Assembly: GCF_001653455.1 (NCBI RefSeq)
Contig: NZ_CP011486.1
Location: 1,054,001-1,118,000, forward strand
DNA from: Helicobacter pylori
GTDB lineage: Bacteria > Campylobacterota > Campylobacteria > Campylobacterales > Helicobacteraceae
Direction of reading: 5' to 3'
Length of the DNA stretch: 64,000 bases
Shown: positions 47,969 through 57,682 of the stretch, piece after piece
Numbering within the stretch: the first letter of the stretch is position 1
Layout: every line of letters begins with the position of its first letter
Position numbers and translations under genes: made by a program
The notes under the pieces: generated by a model
The model's database searches: none
Seen by the model: only the letters and a program-made list of their open reading frames with translations
What the model was told of the DNA's origin: nothing

Positions 47969-48658
47969 TCATGATTTGTGTTGCTTGAATAAATCAAGGC
48001 GGTAAAATTTTGTCCTTAATTTTGACAAATCAAATTTTAGTTGCTTGATTTTAGCATGATTTCCTTTAGAATATTCTAAAGGTGCAGGGATTTTATTGAT
48101 TTCTTTGGATTTAAAAACAGCGTTAGCGAAATTAGGGGCTTCCAAATATTCATTTTCAAAGCTCTCATTTTCTAAAGATTGGGCGTTACCTAAAACCCCT
48201 TGAATGTGGCGAGCGATGCTATCTATCAAGCACAACGCCCCAAGCTCGCCCCCTGTCAAAATAAAATCGCCTATACAAAAAACCTCATCAGCACTCAATT
48301 CAATAGAGCGTTCATCAAAGCCCTCATAACGACCGCACACCAAAACGACATGCTTTTTTTGAGCCAAACGCATCGCATCTATTTGTTTGAAAGGCTTGCC
48401 CACCGCGCTTAAAAAAATCGTGTGTTTAGGGTTTTTGATAGATTGGAGCGCATTTTCTATCATCTCAGGGTCTAAAATTTGCCCTGCACCCCCACCAATG
48501 AGCGTGTGATCCGCTTTTTGATATTTATTGGCGCTAAAATCCCTAAGGTTTAACACCTCTAATGCAAAAAGATTTTTTTCTAACGCTCTTTTTAAAATGG
48601 AATCTTGAAAATAAGGCCATACGAGTTGCGGAAAAAGGGTTAAAACGCTGAATTTCAC
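47969..48658 (-). CDS. trmD: tRNA (guanine37-N1)-methyltransferase
   Basis: Methylates G37 of tRNAs with S-adenosylmethionine, preventing frameshifts. SPOUT-family knot: LVCGRYEGFDERSIE near residue 110 and GDFILTGGELGAL near 130. 229 residues. Its ATG directly follows the rimM stop. Corresponds to HP1148. Confidence 0.96.
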   Translation of the reverse strand: MKFSVLTLFPQLVWPYFQDSILKRALEKNLFALEVLNLRDFSANKYQKADHTLIGGGAGQILDPEMIENALQSIKNPKHTIFLSAVGKPFKQIDAMRLAQKKHVVLVCGRYEGFDERSIELSADEVFCIGDFILTGGELGALCLIDSIARHIQGVLGNAQSLENESFENEYLEAPNFANAVFKSKEINKIPAPLEYSKGNHAKIKQLKFDLSKLRTKFYRLDLFKQHKS

Positions 48659-49201
48659 TCAACTATTCTCTAAAAGCGTTTTAGCGTTGTTGGTGGTAAT
48701 TTTTTTATCTTGCAAAAGGATTTCTTTAACATAAAAATCCCTGTAAGGGATTAAAAAAATCTTAGCCAAACCTTTTTCAACCAAGCTCGGCGTGGTTTCA
48801 ACCATGAAATAATCTGTGTGAGAAATCCTTTGGATCTCTATAATTTTACCTAAAATCTCGTTTTCTTCCACCACGCTAAGCCCTATTAAATCGCAATAAA
48901 AAAACTCCCCTTCTTTTAAAACGCAGAGTTTTTTACTCTCTGTTTCGCTCATAAAAAGCCCTAAATTAGTCAGCTCTCTAGCCCTTTCAGGCGTGTGGAT
49001 AGTTTCTAAAAATAACAAGTTTTTGGCATGTTCATAAGAATGGATCACATAGTCTTTAAACGAAGCGTGAGAGAAAGCATTTATCGGAGCGACGCTCACC
49101 TTAACCCCTTTTTTTAAGCACTCCGGAAAATCGCTCTCTAAATGAAGCTTTAAGCCCCCATTAAGCCCCACGCTTTTACCAATTCTACCCACTAAAAGCA
49201 T
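48659..49201 (-). CDS. rimM: Ribosome maturation factor RimM
   Basis: Assists 16S rRNA processing at the 3' domain. VGRIGKSVGLNGGLKLHLES at the start and a PRC-barrel-like second half (EGEFFYCDLIGLSV, LIPYRDFYV). The ATG at 49201 gives 180 residues. The TTG at 49213 is possible, since neither has a clear ribosome site and coupling to the upstream gene is likely. Corresponds to HP1149. Confidence 0.9.
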   Translation of the reverse strand: MLLVGRIGKSVGLNGGLKLHLESDFPECLKKGVKVSVAPINAFSHASFKDYVIHSYEHAKNLLFLETIHTPERARELTNLGLFMSETESKKLCVLKEGEFFYCDLIGLSVVEENEILGKIIEIQRISHTDYFMVETTPSLVEKGLAKIFLIPYRDFYVKEILLQDKKITTNNAKTLLENS

Positions 49202-49209
49202 GGAAAAAT

Positions 49210-49563
49210 TCAAGGCGTTTTATCGCCTAAAACATGGGGATTTTTATCGCTATTTTTATCGTTATTAGCAAAAACAACAATTTTATAAGAAAACCCGTCT
49301 TTGGCTTTCACGCCTGAAACAAACGCCTTAATCGCGCTCACCATCTTGCCCTCTTTACCAATCACATGCCCCATGTCTGATGGGTGGGTATAGATCGTGA
49401 TTTGCTTGATTTTATCTTCTAAAAGCGTGTACTCTACGCTCAAAGCTTGCGGGAAAGACACAACCTTTTTCAAATATTTCTCTAAAAAAGTCGCCACGCA
49501 ATGCGAATAGTCCTTACATTCATCTTGAGAAAAAGGCGTGTCCAAAGAATCCAATTCGTGCAT
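49210..49563 (-). CDS. khpA: KH-domain RNA-binding protein KhpA
   Basis: 117 residues with a type II KH core: HPSDMGHVIGKEGKMVSAIK (GxxG loop seen as GKEG). The position between rpsP and rimM is the usual one for KhpA. Corresponds to HP1150. The N-terminal 40 residues before the KH fold are an extension compared with the short Gram-positive form. Confidence 0.88.
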   Translation of the reverse strand: MHELDSLDTPFSQDECKDYSHCVATFLEKYLKKVVSFPQALSVEYTLLEDKIKQITIYTHPSDMGHVIGKEGKMVSAIKAFVSGVKAKDGFSYKIVVFANNDKNSDKNPHVLGDKTP

Positions 49564-49578
49564 TTAGCCCGTAAAACC

Positions 49579-49809
49579 TTAAGCTTTTTGAGAAAGTTTT
49601 TCCACTCTCTCGCTCATTTTAGCCCCCACGCCTTTCCAATAATTCAAGCGCTCTTTATCAATCTTAATATCTTTAGGCTCGCTTAAGGGATTGTAATACC
49701 CAATGGATTCAATCCAACCCCCATCTCTTCTTTTCCTAGAATCGGTTACCACCACTCTGTAAAAAGGCTTTTTCTTTCTGCCAACACGAGTGAGTCTAAT
49801 GACTGTCAT
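49579..49809 (-). CDS. rpsP: 30S ribosomal protein S16
   Basis: 76 residues: [20 protein letters not shown] and [15 protein letters not shown] are classic S16 sequence. First gene of its operon, with TAGGAGA before the ATG. Corresponds to HP1151. Confidence 0.97.
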   Translation of the reverse strand: MTVIRLTRVGRKKKPFYRVVVTDSRKRRDGGWIESIGYYNPLSEPKDIKIDKERLNYWKGVGAKMSERVEKLSQKA

Positions 49810-49843
49810 AAAAATCTCCTAAAATATTCATATTAAATTTGGG

Positions 49844-49849
49844 ATTATA
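49844..49849 (-). promoter_or_regulatory. -10 box of the rpsP operon
   Basis: Minus strand TTGTATAAT, 35 bases before the rpsP ATG, within the 69-base gap after ffh. The expected leader is about 28 bases. Confidence 0.55.
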
Positions 49850-49878
49850 CAACAAAAGCACCCAAAAAATGCTTAAAT

Positions 49879-51225
49879 TTAACGCATTTTAGGGGGTGTT
49901 TGATTTTTAGCCTGACTCATTAAATTCATCAAATCGCTAATGCCCTTTTTATTGGTTAAGCGTTTGGCCATTTTGCTCGCTTGATCAAAGCGTTTGATGA
50001 TGCGATTGATTTCAGACACTTCTAAACCGCTCCCTAATGCGATCCTTTTTCTTCGGCTGCCGTTTAAAATCTCGGGGTTTTCTTGCTCTTTTTTGGTCAT
50101 GGAATTGACCATGGCCTTGATTTTTTTCACTTCCAAAGAATTTTCTAAATCCGTGTCTTTTAAGGCGCTTGCCATATTCCCTAAACCTGGAATCATAGAA
50201 ATTAGAGAACTCATAGAGCCTAATTTTTTCACCTTTTCAATTTGGTTTAAAAAATCGTTGAAAGTGAATTGCCCTTTTTTGAGCTTTTTGCTTAAATCTT
50301 TGGCTTCATTAGGGTTTAAAACGCTGGCGGTTTTTTCAGCGAGCGAGATAATATCTCCAGCCCCCATCAAACGCCCCACAATCCTTTCAGGCACAAACAT
50401 GTCTAAATCAGGGATTTTTTCCCCGCTCCCAATAAAACGCAAGGGTAAGCCCAATTGATAAGTGATGCCTAAAGCGATACCCCCTTTAGAATCGCTATCA
50501 AATTTGCTTAACACCACCCCGCTCACGCCTATTTCTTCATTAAAGGTGTTCGCGCTTTTGACCCCATCTTGCCCGCTCAACGCGTCTGCGACATACAGCA
50601 CTTCATGGGGGTTTAAGATTGCTTTAACTTCTTTTAATTCTTTCATAAGCTCTTTATCAATCGCTAAACGCCCTGCGCTATCCACGATCAACACATCAAA
50701 TTGCGCTTCTTTGGCTCTTTTTAAAGCGTTATTAGCGATTTCTTGCACGCTTTTATTTTCTTCATGAAAGACTTCCACGCCCACTTGTTCGCCCAAAACC
50801 TTTAATTGCTCCACCGCCGCTAAGCGTTGCAAATCGCATGCACATAAAAGCACTTTTTTATTTTTGGTTTTTAAATAGTGGGCGAGTTTAGCGGTGGTGG
50901 TTGTCTTCCCGCTCCCTTGCAAACCTGCCATTAACACCACGGTTGGGGGCGTTTGAGCGAAAGTAAAACCACTGCTCCCTTTAGCGCTTAAAATTTCTAA
51001 CAGACTCTTTTCTAAAGCGTCTAAAAATTGTTGCTTGCCAATGCCATTCGCTTTAGTTTGCGTTTCCACTTTTTTTAACAATTCTCTAGCGACCTTATGA
51101 TGCACATCGTTTTTTAAAAGCGTTTTTTTCAATTCATCTAACGCCCTGTCTAACGCCTTTTCATCATCTTGAAAGCGGATTTTATTGAGCGCGTTTTTAA
51201 ACCCATCGCTTAATGCTTGAAACAT
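49879..51225 (-). CDS. ffh: Signal recognition particle protein Ffh
   Basis: Targets membrane proteins with SRP RNA. GTPase motifs: G1 GLQGSGKTTTTAKLA near residue 108, DSAGRLA near 190, SKFDSDSKGG near 248. The C-terminal M domain is Met-rich (LGSMSSLISMIPGLGNMA onward) and ends near NLMSQAKNQTPPKM. 448 residues; corresponds to HP1152. Confidence 0.96.
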   Translation of the reverse strand: MFQALSDGFKNALNKIRFQDDEKALDRALDELKKTLLKNDVHHKVARELLKKVETQTKANGIGKQQFLDALEKSLLEILSAKGSSGFTFAQTPPTVVLMAGLQGSGKTTTTAKLAHYLKTKNKKVLLCACDLQRLAAVEQLKVLGEQVGVEVFHEENKSVQEIANNALKRAKEAQFDVLIVDSAGRLAIDKELMKELKEVKAILNPHEVLYVADALSGQDGVKSANTFNEEIGVSGVVLSKFDSDSKGGIALGITYQLGLPLRFIGSGEKIPDLDMFVPERIVGRLMGAGDIISLAEKTASVLNPNEAKDLSKKLKKGQFTFNDFLNQIEKVKKLGSMSSLISMIPGLGNMASALKDTDLENSLEVKKIKAMVNSMTKKEQENPEILNGSRRKRIALGSGLEVSEINRIIKRFDQASKMAKRLTNKKGISDLMNLMSQAKNQTPPKMR

Positions 51226-51239
51226 GTTCTATCCTTTGA

Positions 51240-53858
51240 TTATGGTTGTTCTAATAAGTCCAATTCTTGCTGGATTTTACTCTCTTTTTCTAAAAGCGTT
51301 TTTAAATTCTCTTGCGCTTTTTCTAGCACGCTTTTAGGAGCGTTTTTGACAAAATTTTCATTGTGCAAATTGAGTTTTAGTTTTTCTTTTTCCAGTTTTT
51401 CTAACTGCTTTTTTAGGCGCATAACCAAGGGGCTAATGTCAAGATTTTCTAAATTCGCATAAGTTTGGCAAAATTCCCCCACATCGCTTGCGCTTTTTAA
51501 AGGCTTAGAAGCGGTCATACTGACTTTTTCTAATTTCGCTAATTTTTGAGCGTAAGTTTGCAAACGCTCTGTGTTTTCTATGGCTTCTCTCAATCCCACG
51601 CTCGCTTCTTTTAAAACAATCGGTGGGGTTTCTAGCATGATCTTTAAACGCCTTAAAGACACAATGCTATCCTTAATCACTTCAAATTCATGCTCTAATT
51701 TTTCATCTCGCACCATTTCTTTAGGGTAAGGCATCACCATAATAGAGCGTGCATTTTCTAGCTCTGTGTTGCTGAGCTTGTGGTATAAAGACTCGCTAAT
51801 AAAGGGCATGAAAGGGTGCAAGAGTTTTAAAGCCTCTTTTAACACGCTCCCCAATTCGTCTATCGCTTCATTTTCCACTTTAGAAAATTCAATGAACCAA
51901 TCGCAAAATTCCCCCCACAAAAAGCGGTATAGTAAAGTCGTCGCATCGTTAAAACGATAATTATCCAAAGCGTTGCGCACCTCTTTAGTTGCTAAATTTA
52001 AGCGCGATTTCGCATAACGCCCTAAAGGCGTTTGGTATTCACTCAAGCGCTCTTTGTCTTTAAAAGATTCTTGTTTGAGTTTCAAATAACTCACTGCGTT
52101 AAAAAGCTTGTTAGCGAAATTCTTGTTGTTTTCTAAATGCGTGGTAGAAAGCTTAATGTCTCTGCCTGTGGCGCACAAATTGGCTAAAGTGAAACGCAAA
52201 CTATCCGCGCCGTATTTTTCTATCACCTCTAAAGGATCTATCGCATTGCCTTTAGATTTGCTCATTTTTTCGCCCTTTTCGTCCCTAACCAAGGCGTGCA
52301 AGTAAATGTCTTTAAAAGGCAATTCGCCCAAAAGCGACTCGCTGCAAAAAAGCATTCTAGCCACCCAAAAAAAGAGGATGTCAAACCCGGTAATGAGCGT
52401 GGTGTTCGGGTAGAAATCTTTCAAATCGTTTTCATTAAACAAATCGCTTTTTTCTTGCCCCCACCCTAGCGTGGAAAACGCCCACAGCCCTGAACTAAAC
52501 CAAGTGTCTAGCACATCTTTATCTTGCTCTAGTTTTTCACTCTTGCAAGTAGGGCAATTTAAGGGGGTATCTAGGCTTGCGAATTGGTGGTTATTTTCGC
52601 AAGTAAACACCGGTATTTGATGCCCCCAAAACAATTGCCTGCTGATGCACCAAGGGCGTAATTCCCTCATCCAAGCGTTATAATTATTGATCCAATTAGG
52701 GGGGTAGAATTGCGCTAAACCTTGTTGGATTTTTTCAATGGAATTTTGAGCGATTTCAGGCTTCACAAACCATTGCTTAGACACATAAGGCTCTACCACA
52801 TTATGGCAACGATAGCAATGCCCCACTTGATGCACATGCTCTTCTATCTTTTCTAATAAGGCGTTTTCTTTTAATTTTTCTACGACCTTGTCTCTGGCTT
52901 CTAAACGCTCCAAATTTTCAAACTCCCCGCAATGCGCGTTTAAAATCCCCTTTTCATCAAAGATTTTAATCATTTCCAAATGGTGGCGTTTCCCCACTTC
53001 ATAATCGTTAAAATCATGCCCAGGGGTTACTTTCACACACCCTGTGCCAAACTCCATTTCCACCTGCAAATCAGCGATGATAGGGATTGTGCGATTGATT
53101 AAAGGCAAGATCACTTTTTGCCCCACTAAATGCTGGTATCTTTCATCATTAGGATTGACCATCAGCGCGCTATCGCCAAACAAAGTTTCAGGACGCGTGG
53201 TAGCCACCACCAAATAATCTTTTTGATTTTCCAAATAATATCTAATATAATACAACGCCCCCTTACGCTCTTCATACTCCACTTCAATATCGCTCAACGC
53301 CCCGTCTTTCGTGCACCAATTCACCATGTAATGGTCTTGAACGATCAAGCCTTGCTCATACCATTTTAAAAACGCCAATTTAACCGCTCTTTGCAAGCCC
53401 TTATCCATCGTGAAACGAGTCCTAGAAAAAGCCGCGCTCACGCCTAAATGCTTCATTTGCTCTAAAATCGCTCCCCCGCTTTTTTCTTTCCACTCCCACA
53501 CTTTTTGAATAAACTCTTCGCGCCCTAAATCTTCTTTTTTAATCCCTTGACTTAAAAGTTGCTTTTCTACAACATTTTGCGTAGCAATCCCAGCGTGATC
53601 CAACCCTGGCTGATACAAAGTCTTATACCCGTCCATGCGTTTATAACGCGCTAAAATGTCTTGCAAGCTTAAAGTCAAAGCATGCCCAATATGCAAGACA
53701 CCGGTCACATTAGGAGGAGGCATCATCAAGCAAAATCGTTTGCCTTTTTCTTGGATTTCTTCATTGCCATCAATTTCAAAATACCCCCTATGAGAGCAAA
53801 TTTCATAAATCTTTTTTTCTATCTCTTGGGGTTGGTAAGTGGTGGGTTCTTGTTTCAT
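51240..53858 (-). CDS. valS: Valyl-tRNA synthetase
   Basis: Class I synthetase. HIGH-type motif PPNVTGVLHIGHALT near residue 48 and KMSKS motif GEKMSKSKGNAIDP near 524. The editing domain lies between them (TTRPETLFGD). A C-terminal coiled coil (EKLEKEKLKLNLHNENFV) binds tRNA. 872 residues; corresponds to HP1153. The stop is 15 bases before ffh, so the two are co-transcribed. Confidence 0.96.
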   Translation of the reverse strand: MKQEPTTYQPQEIEKKIYEICSHRGYFEIDGNEEIQEKGKRFCLMMPPPNVTGVLHIGHALTLSLQDILARYKRMDGYKTLYQPGLDHAGIATQNVVEKQLLSQGIKKEDLGREEFIQKVWEWKEKSGGAILEQMKHLGVSAAFSRTRFTMDKGLQRAVKLAFLKWYEQGLIVQDHYMVNWCTKDGALSDIEVEYEERKGALYYIRYYLENQKDYLVVATTRPETLFGDSALMVNPNDERYQHLVGQKVILPLINRTIPIIADLQVEMEFGTGCVKVTPGHDFNDYEVGKRHHLEMIKIFDEKGILNAHCGEFENLERLEARDKVVEKLKENALLEKIEEHVHQVGHCYRCHNVVEPYVSKQWFVKPEIAQNSIEKIQQGLAQFYPPNWINNYNAWMRELRPWCISRQLFWGHQIPVFTCENNHQFASLDTPLNCPTCKSEKLEQDKDVLDTWFSSGLWAFSTLGWGQEKSDLFNENDLKDFYPNTTLITGFDILFFWVARMLFCSESLLGELPFKDIYLHALVRDEKGEKMSKSKGNAIDPLEVIEKYGADSLRFTLANLCATGRDIKLSTTHLENNKNFANKLFNAVSYLKLKQESFKDKERLSEYQTPLGRYAKSRLNLATKEVRNALDNYRFNDATTLLYRFLWGEFCDWFIEFSKVENEAIDELGSVLKEALKLLHPFMPFISESLYHKLSNTELENARSIMVMPYPKEMVRDEKLEHEFEVIKDSIVSLRRLKIMLETPPIVLKEASVGLREAIENTERLQTYAQKLAKLEKVSMTASKPLKSASDVGEFCQTYANLENLDISPLVMRLKKQLEKLEKEKLKLNLHNENFVKNAPKSVLEKAQENLKTLLEKESKIQQELDLLEQP

Positions 53859-53894
53859 TATTATTTTTATCCTAAAATAAAACGATCCTTAATT

Positions 53895-53914
53895 TTGGAA
53901 CGCCTTTTGCTTTT
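53895..53914 (+). promoter_or_regulatory. Sigma54 promoter of fliW-murG
   Basis: TTGGAACGCCTTTTGCTTTT has GG and GC spaced by 10 bases and nearly matches the full RpoN consensus. It lies 69 bases before the fliW start. HP1154/HP1155 are listed in the published RpoN regulon, in agreement. Confidence 0.85.
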
Positions 53915-53944
53915 ACGCTTTTAATTGTTGCGTATTTTTTTAAA

Positions 53945-53950
53945 ATTATA
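53945..53950 (-). promoter_or_regulatory. -10 box of valS
   Basis: Minus strand TTGTATAATT, 87 bases before the valS ATG. Its transcript would run across the sigma54 promoter of fliW in the opposite direction. Confidence 0.45.
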
Positions 53951-53982
53951 CAACAAAGCATTAAATTAAAAAGGATAGTCTA

Positions 53983-54390
53983 GTGAATTACTTTTTAAAA
54001 GCCCCCATTTTAGGATTTGAGCATATCAGCGAAGTGCGTTTGGAAAAGATTGACTCCCTCTTTAGCCGGTTAGTCAGTCAAACAAACTCCCCCATGGCGT
54101 TGGATATGGTCTTAGTGAATCCTTATTGTTTGAGAGAATATAGTTTTGTGATACCCAAATACATAGAATTACTGCTAGAATTAGATTCTCATTCTAAAGT
54201 AGAGGTGTATTGTGTGGTCGTGTTGCAAAAAAATTTAGAAGATTCTATGGTTAATTTCTTAGCCCCGTTAGTGTTTAATTCCAAAAATGGCTTTGGCGCT
54301 CAAGTGGCGCTTTCTATGATGGATTATCCGGATTTTGGCTTTAGAGATCCTTTAAAAAGCTTTGTGATTAAAGAAAAAGAACGAGCTTAA
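53983..54390 (+). CDS. fliW: Flagellar assembly factor FliW
   Basis: 135 residues. Starts with GTG after AAAAAGGATAG. The core LVNPYCLREYSFVIPKYIELL and the C-terminal NSKNGFGAQVALSM fit FliW. In H. pylori one of two FliW paralogues (HP1154 and HP1377). FliW proteins bind flagellin and the translational regulator CsrA, linking filament assembly to expression. Encoded 9 bases before murG. Confidence 0.85.
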   Translation: MNYFLKAPILGFEHISEVRLEKIDSLFSRLVSQTNSPMALDMVLVNPYCLREYSFVIPKYIELLLELDSHSKVEVYCVVVLQKNLEDSMVNFLAPLVFNSKNGFGAQVALSMMDYPDFGFRDPLKSFVIKEKERA

Positions 54391-54399
54391 GGTTTAAGC

Positions 54400-55461
54400 A
54401 TGAAAGTCGCTCTTACAGGGGGAGGCACAGGCGGACATCTCTCTATCGCTAAAGCCTTAGCCATAGAATTAGAAAAACAAGGCATAGAAGCGATTTATCT
54501 AGGCTCAACTTACGGGCAGGATAAAGAATGGTTTGAAAATAGCCCCCTGTTTAGTGAACGCTATTTTTTCAACACGCAAGGCGTGGTCAATAAAAGCTTT
54601 TTTAAAAAAATAGGCTCTTTGTTCTTGCAAGCTAAAGCCACTTTCAAAGCCAAAGAAATTTTAAAAAAACACCAGATCACGCACACCATTAGCGTGGGGG
54701 GGTTTAGTGCGGGGCCTGCGAGTTTTGCAAGCTTACTCAATAAAATACCCCTTTATATCCATGAGCAAAATGCGATCAAAGGCTCTCTCAATCGCTACCT
54801 TTCCCCTAAAGCTAAAGCCGTGTTTTCAAGCTATGCGTTTAAAGATAAGGGTAATCATGTTGTAACCTCCTATCCCGTGCAAAATGTTTTTTTTGATCAC
54901 GCTAGGACTCGCACTGAAATCAAGCATATTTTATTTTTAGGCGGTTCGCAAGGGGCAAGAGCGATCAATGAATTTGCACTGCTTAACGCTCCTAAACTCA
55001 CCAAACAAGGGATTAAAATCACGCATATTTGCGGATCAAACTCTTATGAAAGAATGCGTATCTACTACCAAGAATTAGGGCTATTAGATAAGATAGCGCT
55101 CTTTGCATTCCATAATAATATTATAGAAGTCATGCAAAAAGCGGATTTGTGCGTGAGCAGAGCGGGTGCGAGCAGCGTGTGGGAATTGTGCGCTAATGGC
55201 TTACCCACGATTTTTATCCCTTATCCTTTTGCGAGCAACAACCACCAATACTACAATGTCTTAGAATTTGAAAAAGAAAACCTGTGCTATATTGTGCCTC
55301 AAAACGAACTATTGCCCAGAAAACTCTTTGAAGTCATTAGAAAACTCAACCAAAAAGACGATCAAGACAAGAAAAACCTAACCCTTATCAGCGACAAATT
55401 GCAACAAAAAATCGCCAAAGATGGCGCCAAAACCATTATTGAAAAGATTTTAAGCGCTTAA
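54400..55461 (+). CDS. murG: UDP-N-acetylglucosamine transferase MurG
   Basis: Adds GlcNAc to lipid I to make lipid II at the inner face of the membrane. N-terminal loop GGGTGGHLSIAKALA, SVGGFSAGPASFAS near residue 98, YIHEQNAIKGSLNRYLS near 118, and the C-terminal UDP-binding loops GGSQGARAINE near 184 and SRAGASSVWELCANGLPTIFIP near 251. 353 residues; HP1155. Unusual in sharing a sigma54 promoter with fliW. Confidence 0.95.
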   Translation: MKVALTGGGTGGHLSIAKALAIELEKQGIEAIYLGSTYGQDKEWFENSPLFSERYFFNTQGVVNKSFFKKIGSLFLQAKATFKAKEILKKHQITHTISVGGFSAGPASFASLLNKIPLYIHEQNAIKGSLNRYLSPKAKAVFSSYAFKDKGNHVVTSYPVQNVFFDHARTRTEIKHILFLGGSQGARAINEFALLNAPKLTKQGIKITHICGSNSYERMRIYYQELGLLDKIALFAFHNNIIEVMQKADLCVSRAGASSVWELCANGLPTIFIPYPFASNNHQYYNVLEFEKENLCYIVPQNELLPRKLFEVIRKLNQKDDQDKKNLTLISDKLQQKIAKDGAKTIIEKILSA

Positions 55462-55568
55462 AACAGCCCATTTTAATCAATAATTAAGCGACTAATCACT
55501 AAACTAAATGATAAATAAAATAAAACTAGGATAACTCAAATCTTTTAAAAACAAAAAAGGATAACCCT

Positions 55569-57659
55569 TTGCAAAACTTTATCTTTAATAAAAAATGGCT
55601 TATCTCTTCTAGCCTACTCCCCTTATTTTTTCTTAACCCTTTAGCGGCAGAAGATGATGGGTTTTTTATGGGGGTGAGTTATCAAACTTCTTTAGCCGTT
55701 CAAAGGGTGGATAACTCAGGACTTAAAGCCAGTCAAGACGCATCCACTTATATCCGCCAAAACGCTATCGCTCTAGAATCTGCGGCGGTGCCTTTAGCCT
55801 ATTATTTAGAAGCGATGGGCCAACAAACGAGAGTTTTAATGCAAATGCTCTGCCCTGATCCTTCCAAAAGATGTTTGCTTTATGCGGGGGGTTATCAACC
55901 AAACGCCCAAAATGGCGATACAGGCAACAACCCCCCCAGAGGCAATGTCAATGCTACTTTTGATATGCAATCTTTAGTCAATAATTTAGACAAACTCACC
56001 CAACTCATCGGCGAGACTTTAATCCGTAACCCTGAAAATCTTGCTAACACCAAAGTTTTTAATGTCAAATTTGGCAATCAAAGCACCGTTATTGCTTTAC
56101 CTGAAGGTTTAGCCACTGTCATGGACGCTTTAAACAATGACATTACCACCGCTTTAACCACGCTTTGGTATAACCAAACTCTAACGAATAAATCTTTTAA
56201 TAGCAATGGTTCAGTGAATTTTAGCCCTGAAGTGTTGCAACACCTTTTGCAAGACGGCTTAGCCACCGCAAATAATGGTCAAAACATCTGCAGCAGCCAA
56301 AACCAATGCACCGCTACTAACGAAGCCAAATCCATCGCCCAAAACGCCCAAAACATCTTCCAAGCTTTGATGCAAGCAGGGATTTTAGGGGGCTTAGCGA
56401 ATGAAAAGCAATTTGGCTTCACTTACAACAAAGCCCCTAATGGCAGCGATTCCCAACAAGGCTATCAAAGTTTTAGCGGTCCGGGCTATTACACCAAAAA
56501 CGGCAATAACGGCAACCAAGCCCCCTTAAAAACCTTGCCCGCTGGAGCGACGGTAGGATCAGGCAATGGCCAATACACCTACCACCCTAGCTCTGCAGTC
56601 TATTATTTAGCTGATAGCATCATCGCTAATGGCATCACCGCTTCTATGATTTTTTCAGGCATGCAAGTTTTTGCCAACAAGGCCGCTAAACTCACAGGCA
56701 CTTCAGATTATAAGCAAATGCAAGACGCTATCAACTATGGGGAAAGCTTGCTCAATAACACCCAAGCGTATGGGAATTTCATCACCAATTGGGTCGCTCC
56801 CTACTTGGATTTGAACAACAAGGGTTTGAATTTTTTACCTAGCTATGGAGGGAAAGTTAATAACAATAATTCAACCCCACAAAATAGTTTAACCCCACAA
56901 CAAGCCCAACAAGAACAAAAAGTGATCATAAACCAACTAGAGCAAGCCACAAACGCCCCAACCACCGCGCAAATTGACAAGATCTTAGCCAACCCCTATT
57001 CCCCCACAGCAAAAACTTTAATGGCTTATGGGCTTTATCGCTCTAAAGAGGTGATTGGTGGGGTGATTAATGAAATGCAAACTAAAGTGAATCAAGTTTA
57101 TCAAATGGGCTTTGCTAGGAATTTCTTAGAGCATAATTCTAATTCTAACAACATGAACGGCTTTGGCGTGAAAATGGGCTATAAGCAATTCTTTGGCAAA
57201 AAGCGCATGTTTGGGCTTAGGTATTATGGCTTTTATGATTTTGGTTACGCGCAATTTGGCTCAAACCCCTCTTTAGTGAAAGCCACGCTCTCTAGCTATG
57301 GTGCAGGCACGGACTTCCTTTATAATGTTTTCACCCGAAAAAGGGGGACTGAAGCGATAGATATAGGTTTTTTTGCCGGCATTCAATTTGCAGGGCAAAC
57401 CTGGAAAACGAATTTTTTAGATCAAGTGGATGGCAACCACCTCAAGCCTAAAGACACTTCTTTCCAACTCCTTTTTGATCTAGGTATAAGGACTAATTTT
57501 TCCAAGATCGCCAAGCAAAGAAGGTCTCGTTTTTCTCAAGGGGTGGAATTTGGCCTTAAAATACCGGTACTTTATCACACCTATTACCAATCAGAAGGCG
57601 TTACAGCGAAGTATAGAAGAGCTTTTAGTTTTTATGTGGGCTACAACATAGGTTTTTAA
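55569..57659 (+). CDS. hopI: Outer membrane protein HopI
   Basis: Hop-family surface protein of 696 residues, from a TTG after AAAAAGGATAACC. A signal peptide ends near LNPLAAEDDGFF, and the mature N-terminus (DGFFMGVSYQTSLAVQ) is the Hop motif. Two cysteine pairs (CPDPSKRC, CSSQNQC) form disulfide loops in the extracellular domain. The C-terminal barrel has GFGVKMGYKQFFG, FGLRYYGFYDFG and terminal FYVGYNIGF. Forms an operon with hopL (23-base gap). Corresponds to HP1156. A C7 run at 55926-55932 is coding, not a known switch. Confidence 0.92.
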   Translation: MQNFIFNKKWLISSSLLPLFFLNPLAAEDDGFFMGVSYQTSLAVQRVDNSGLKASQDASTYIRQNAIALESAAVPLAYYLEAMGQQTRVLMQMLCPDPSKRCLLYAGGYQPNAQNGDTGNNPPRGNVNATFDMQSLVNNLDKLTQLIGETLIRNPENLANTKVFNVKFGNQSTVIALPEGLATVMDALNNDITTALTTLWYNQTLTNKSFNSNGSVNFSPEVLQHLLQDGLATANNGQNICSSQNQCTATNEAKSIAQNAQNIFQALMQAGILGGLANEKQFGFTYNKAPNGSDSQQGYQSFSGPGYYTKNGNNGNQAPLKTLPAGATVGSGNGQYTYHPSSAVYYLADSIIANGITASMIFSGMQVFANKAAKLTGTSDYKQMQDAINYGESLLNNTQAYGNFITNWVAPYLDLNNKGLNFLPSYGGKVNNNNSTPQNSLTPQQAQQEQKVIINQLEQATNAPTTAQIDKILANPYSPTAKTLMAYGLYRSKEVIGGVINEMQTKVNQVYQMGFARNFLEHNSNSNNMNGFGVKMGYKQFFGKKRMFGLRYYGFYDFGYAQFGSNPSLVKATLSSYGAGTDFLYNVFTRKRGTEAIDIGFFAGIQFAGQTWKTNFLDQVDGNHLKPKDTSFQLLFDLGIRTNFSKIAKQRRSRFSQGVEFGLKIPVLYHTYYQSEGVTAKYRRAFSFYVGYNIGF

Positions 57660-57682
57660 TTGAATACAATAAGGGAAAATAG

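Noticed and set aside
55926-55932. C7 run in hopI as a phase-variation tract
   Set aside because: It lies in a conserved Pro-Pro coding position and is short; known Hop switches use CT repeats in the signal sequence.
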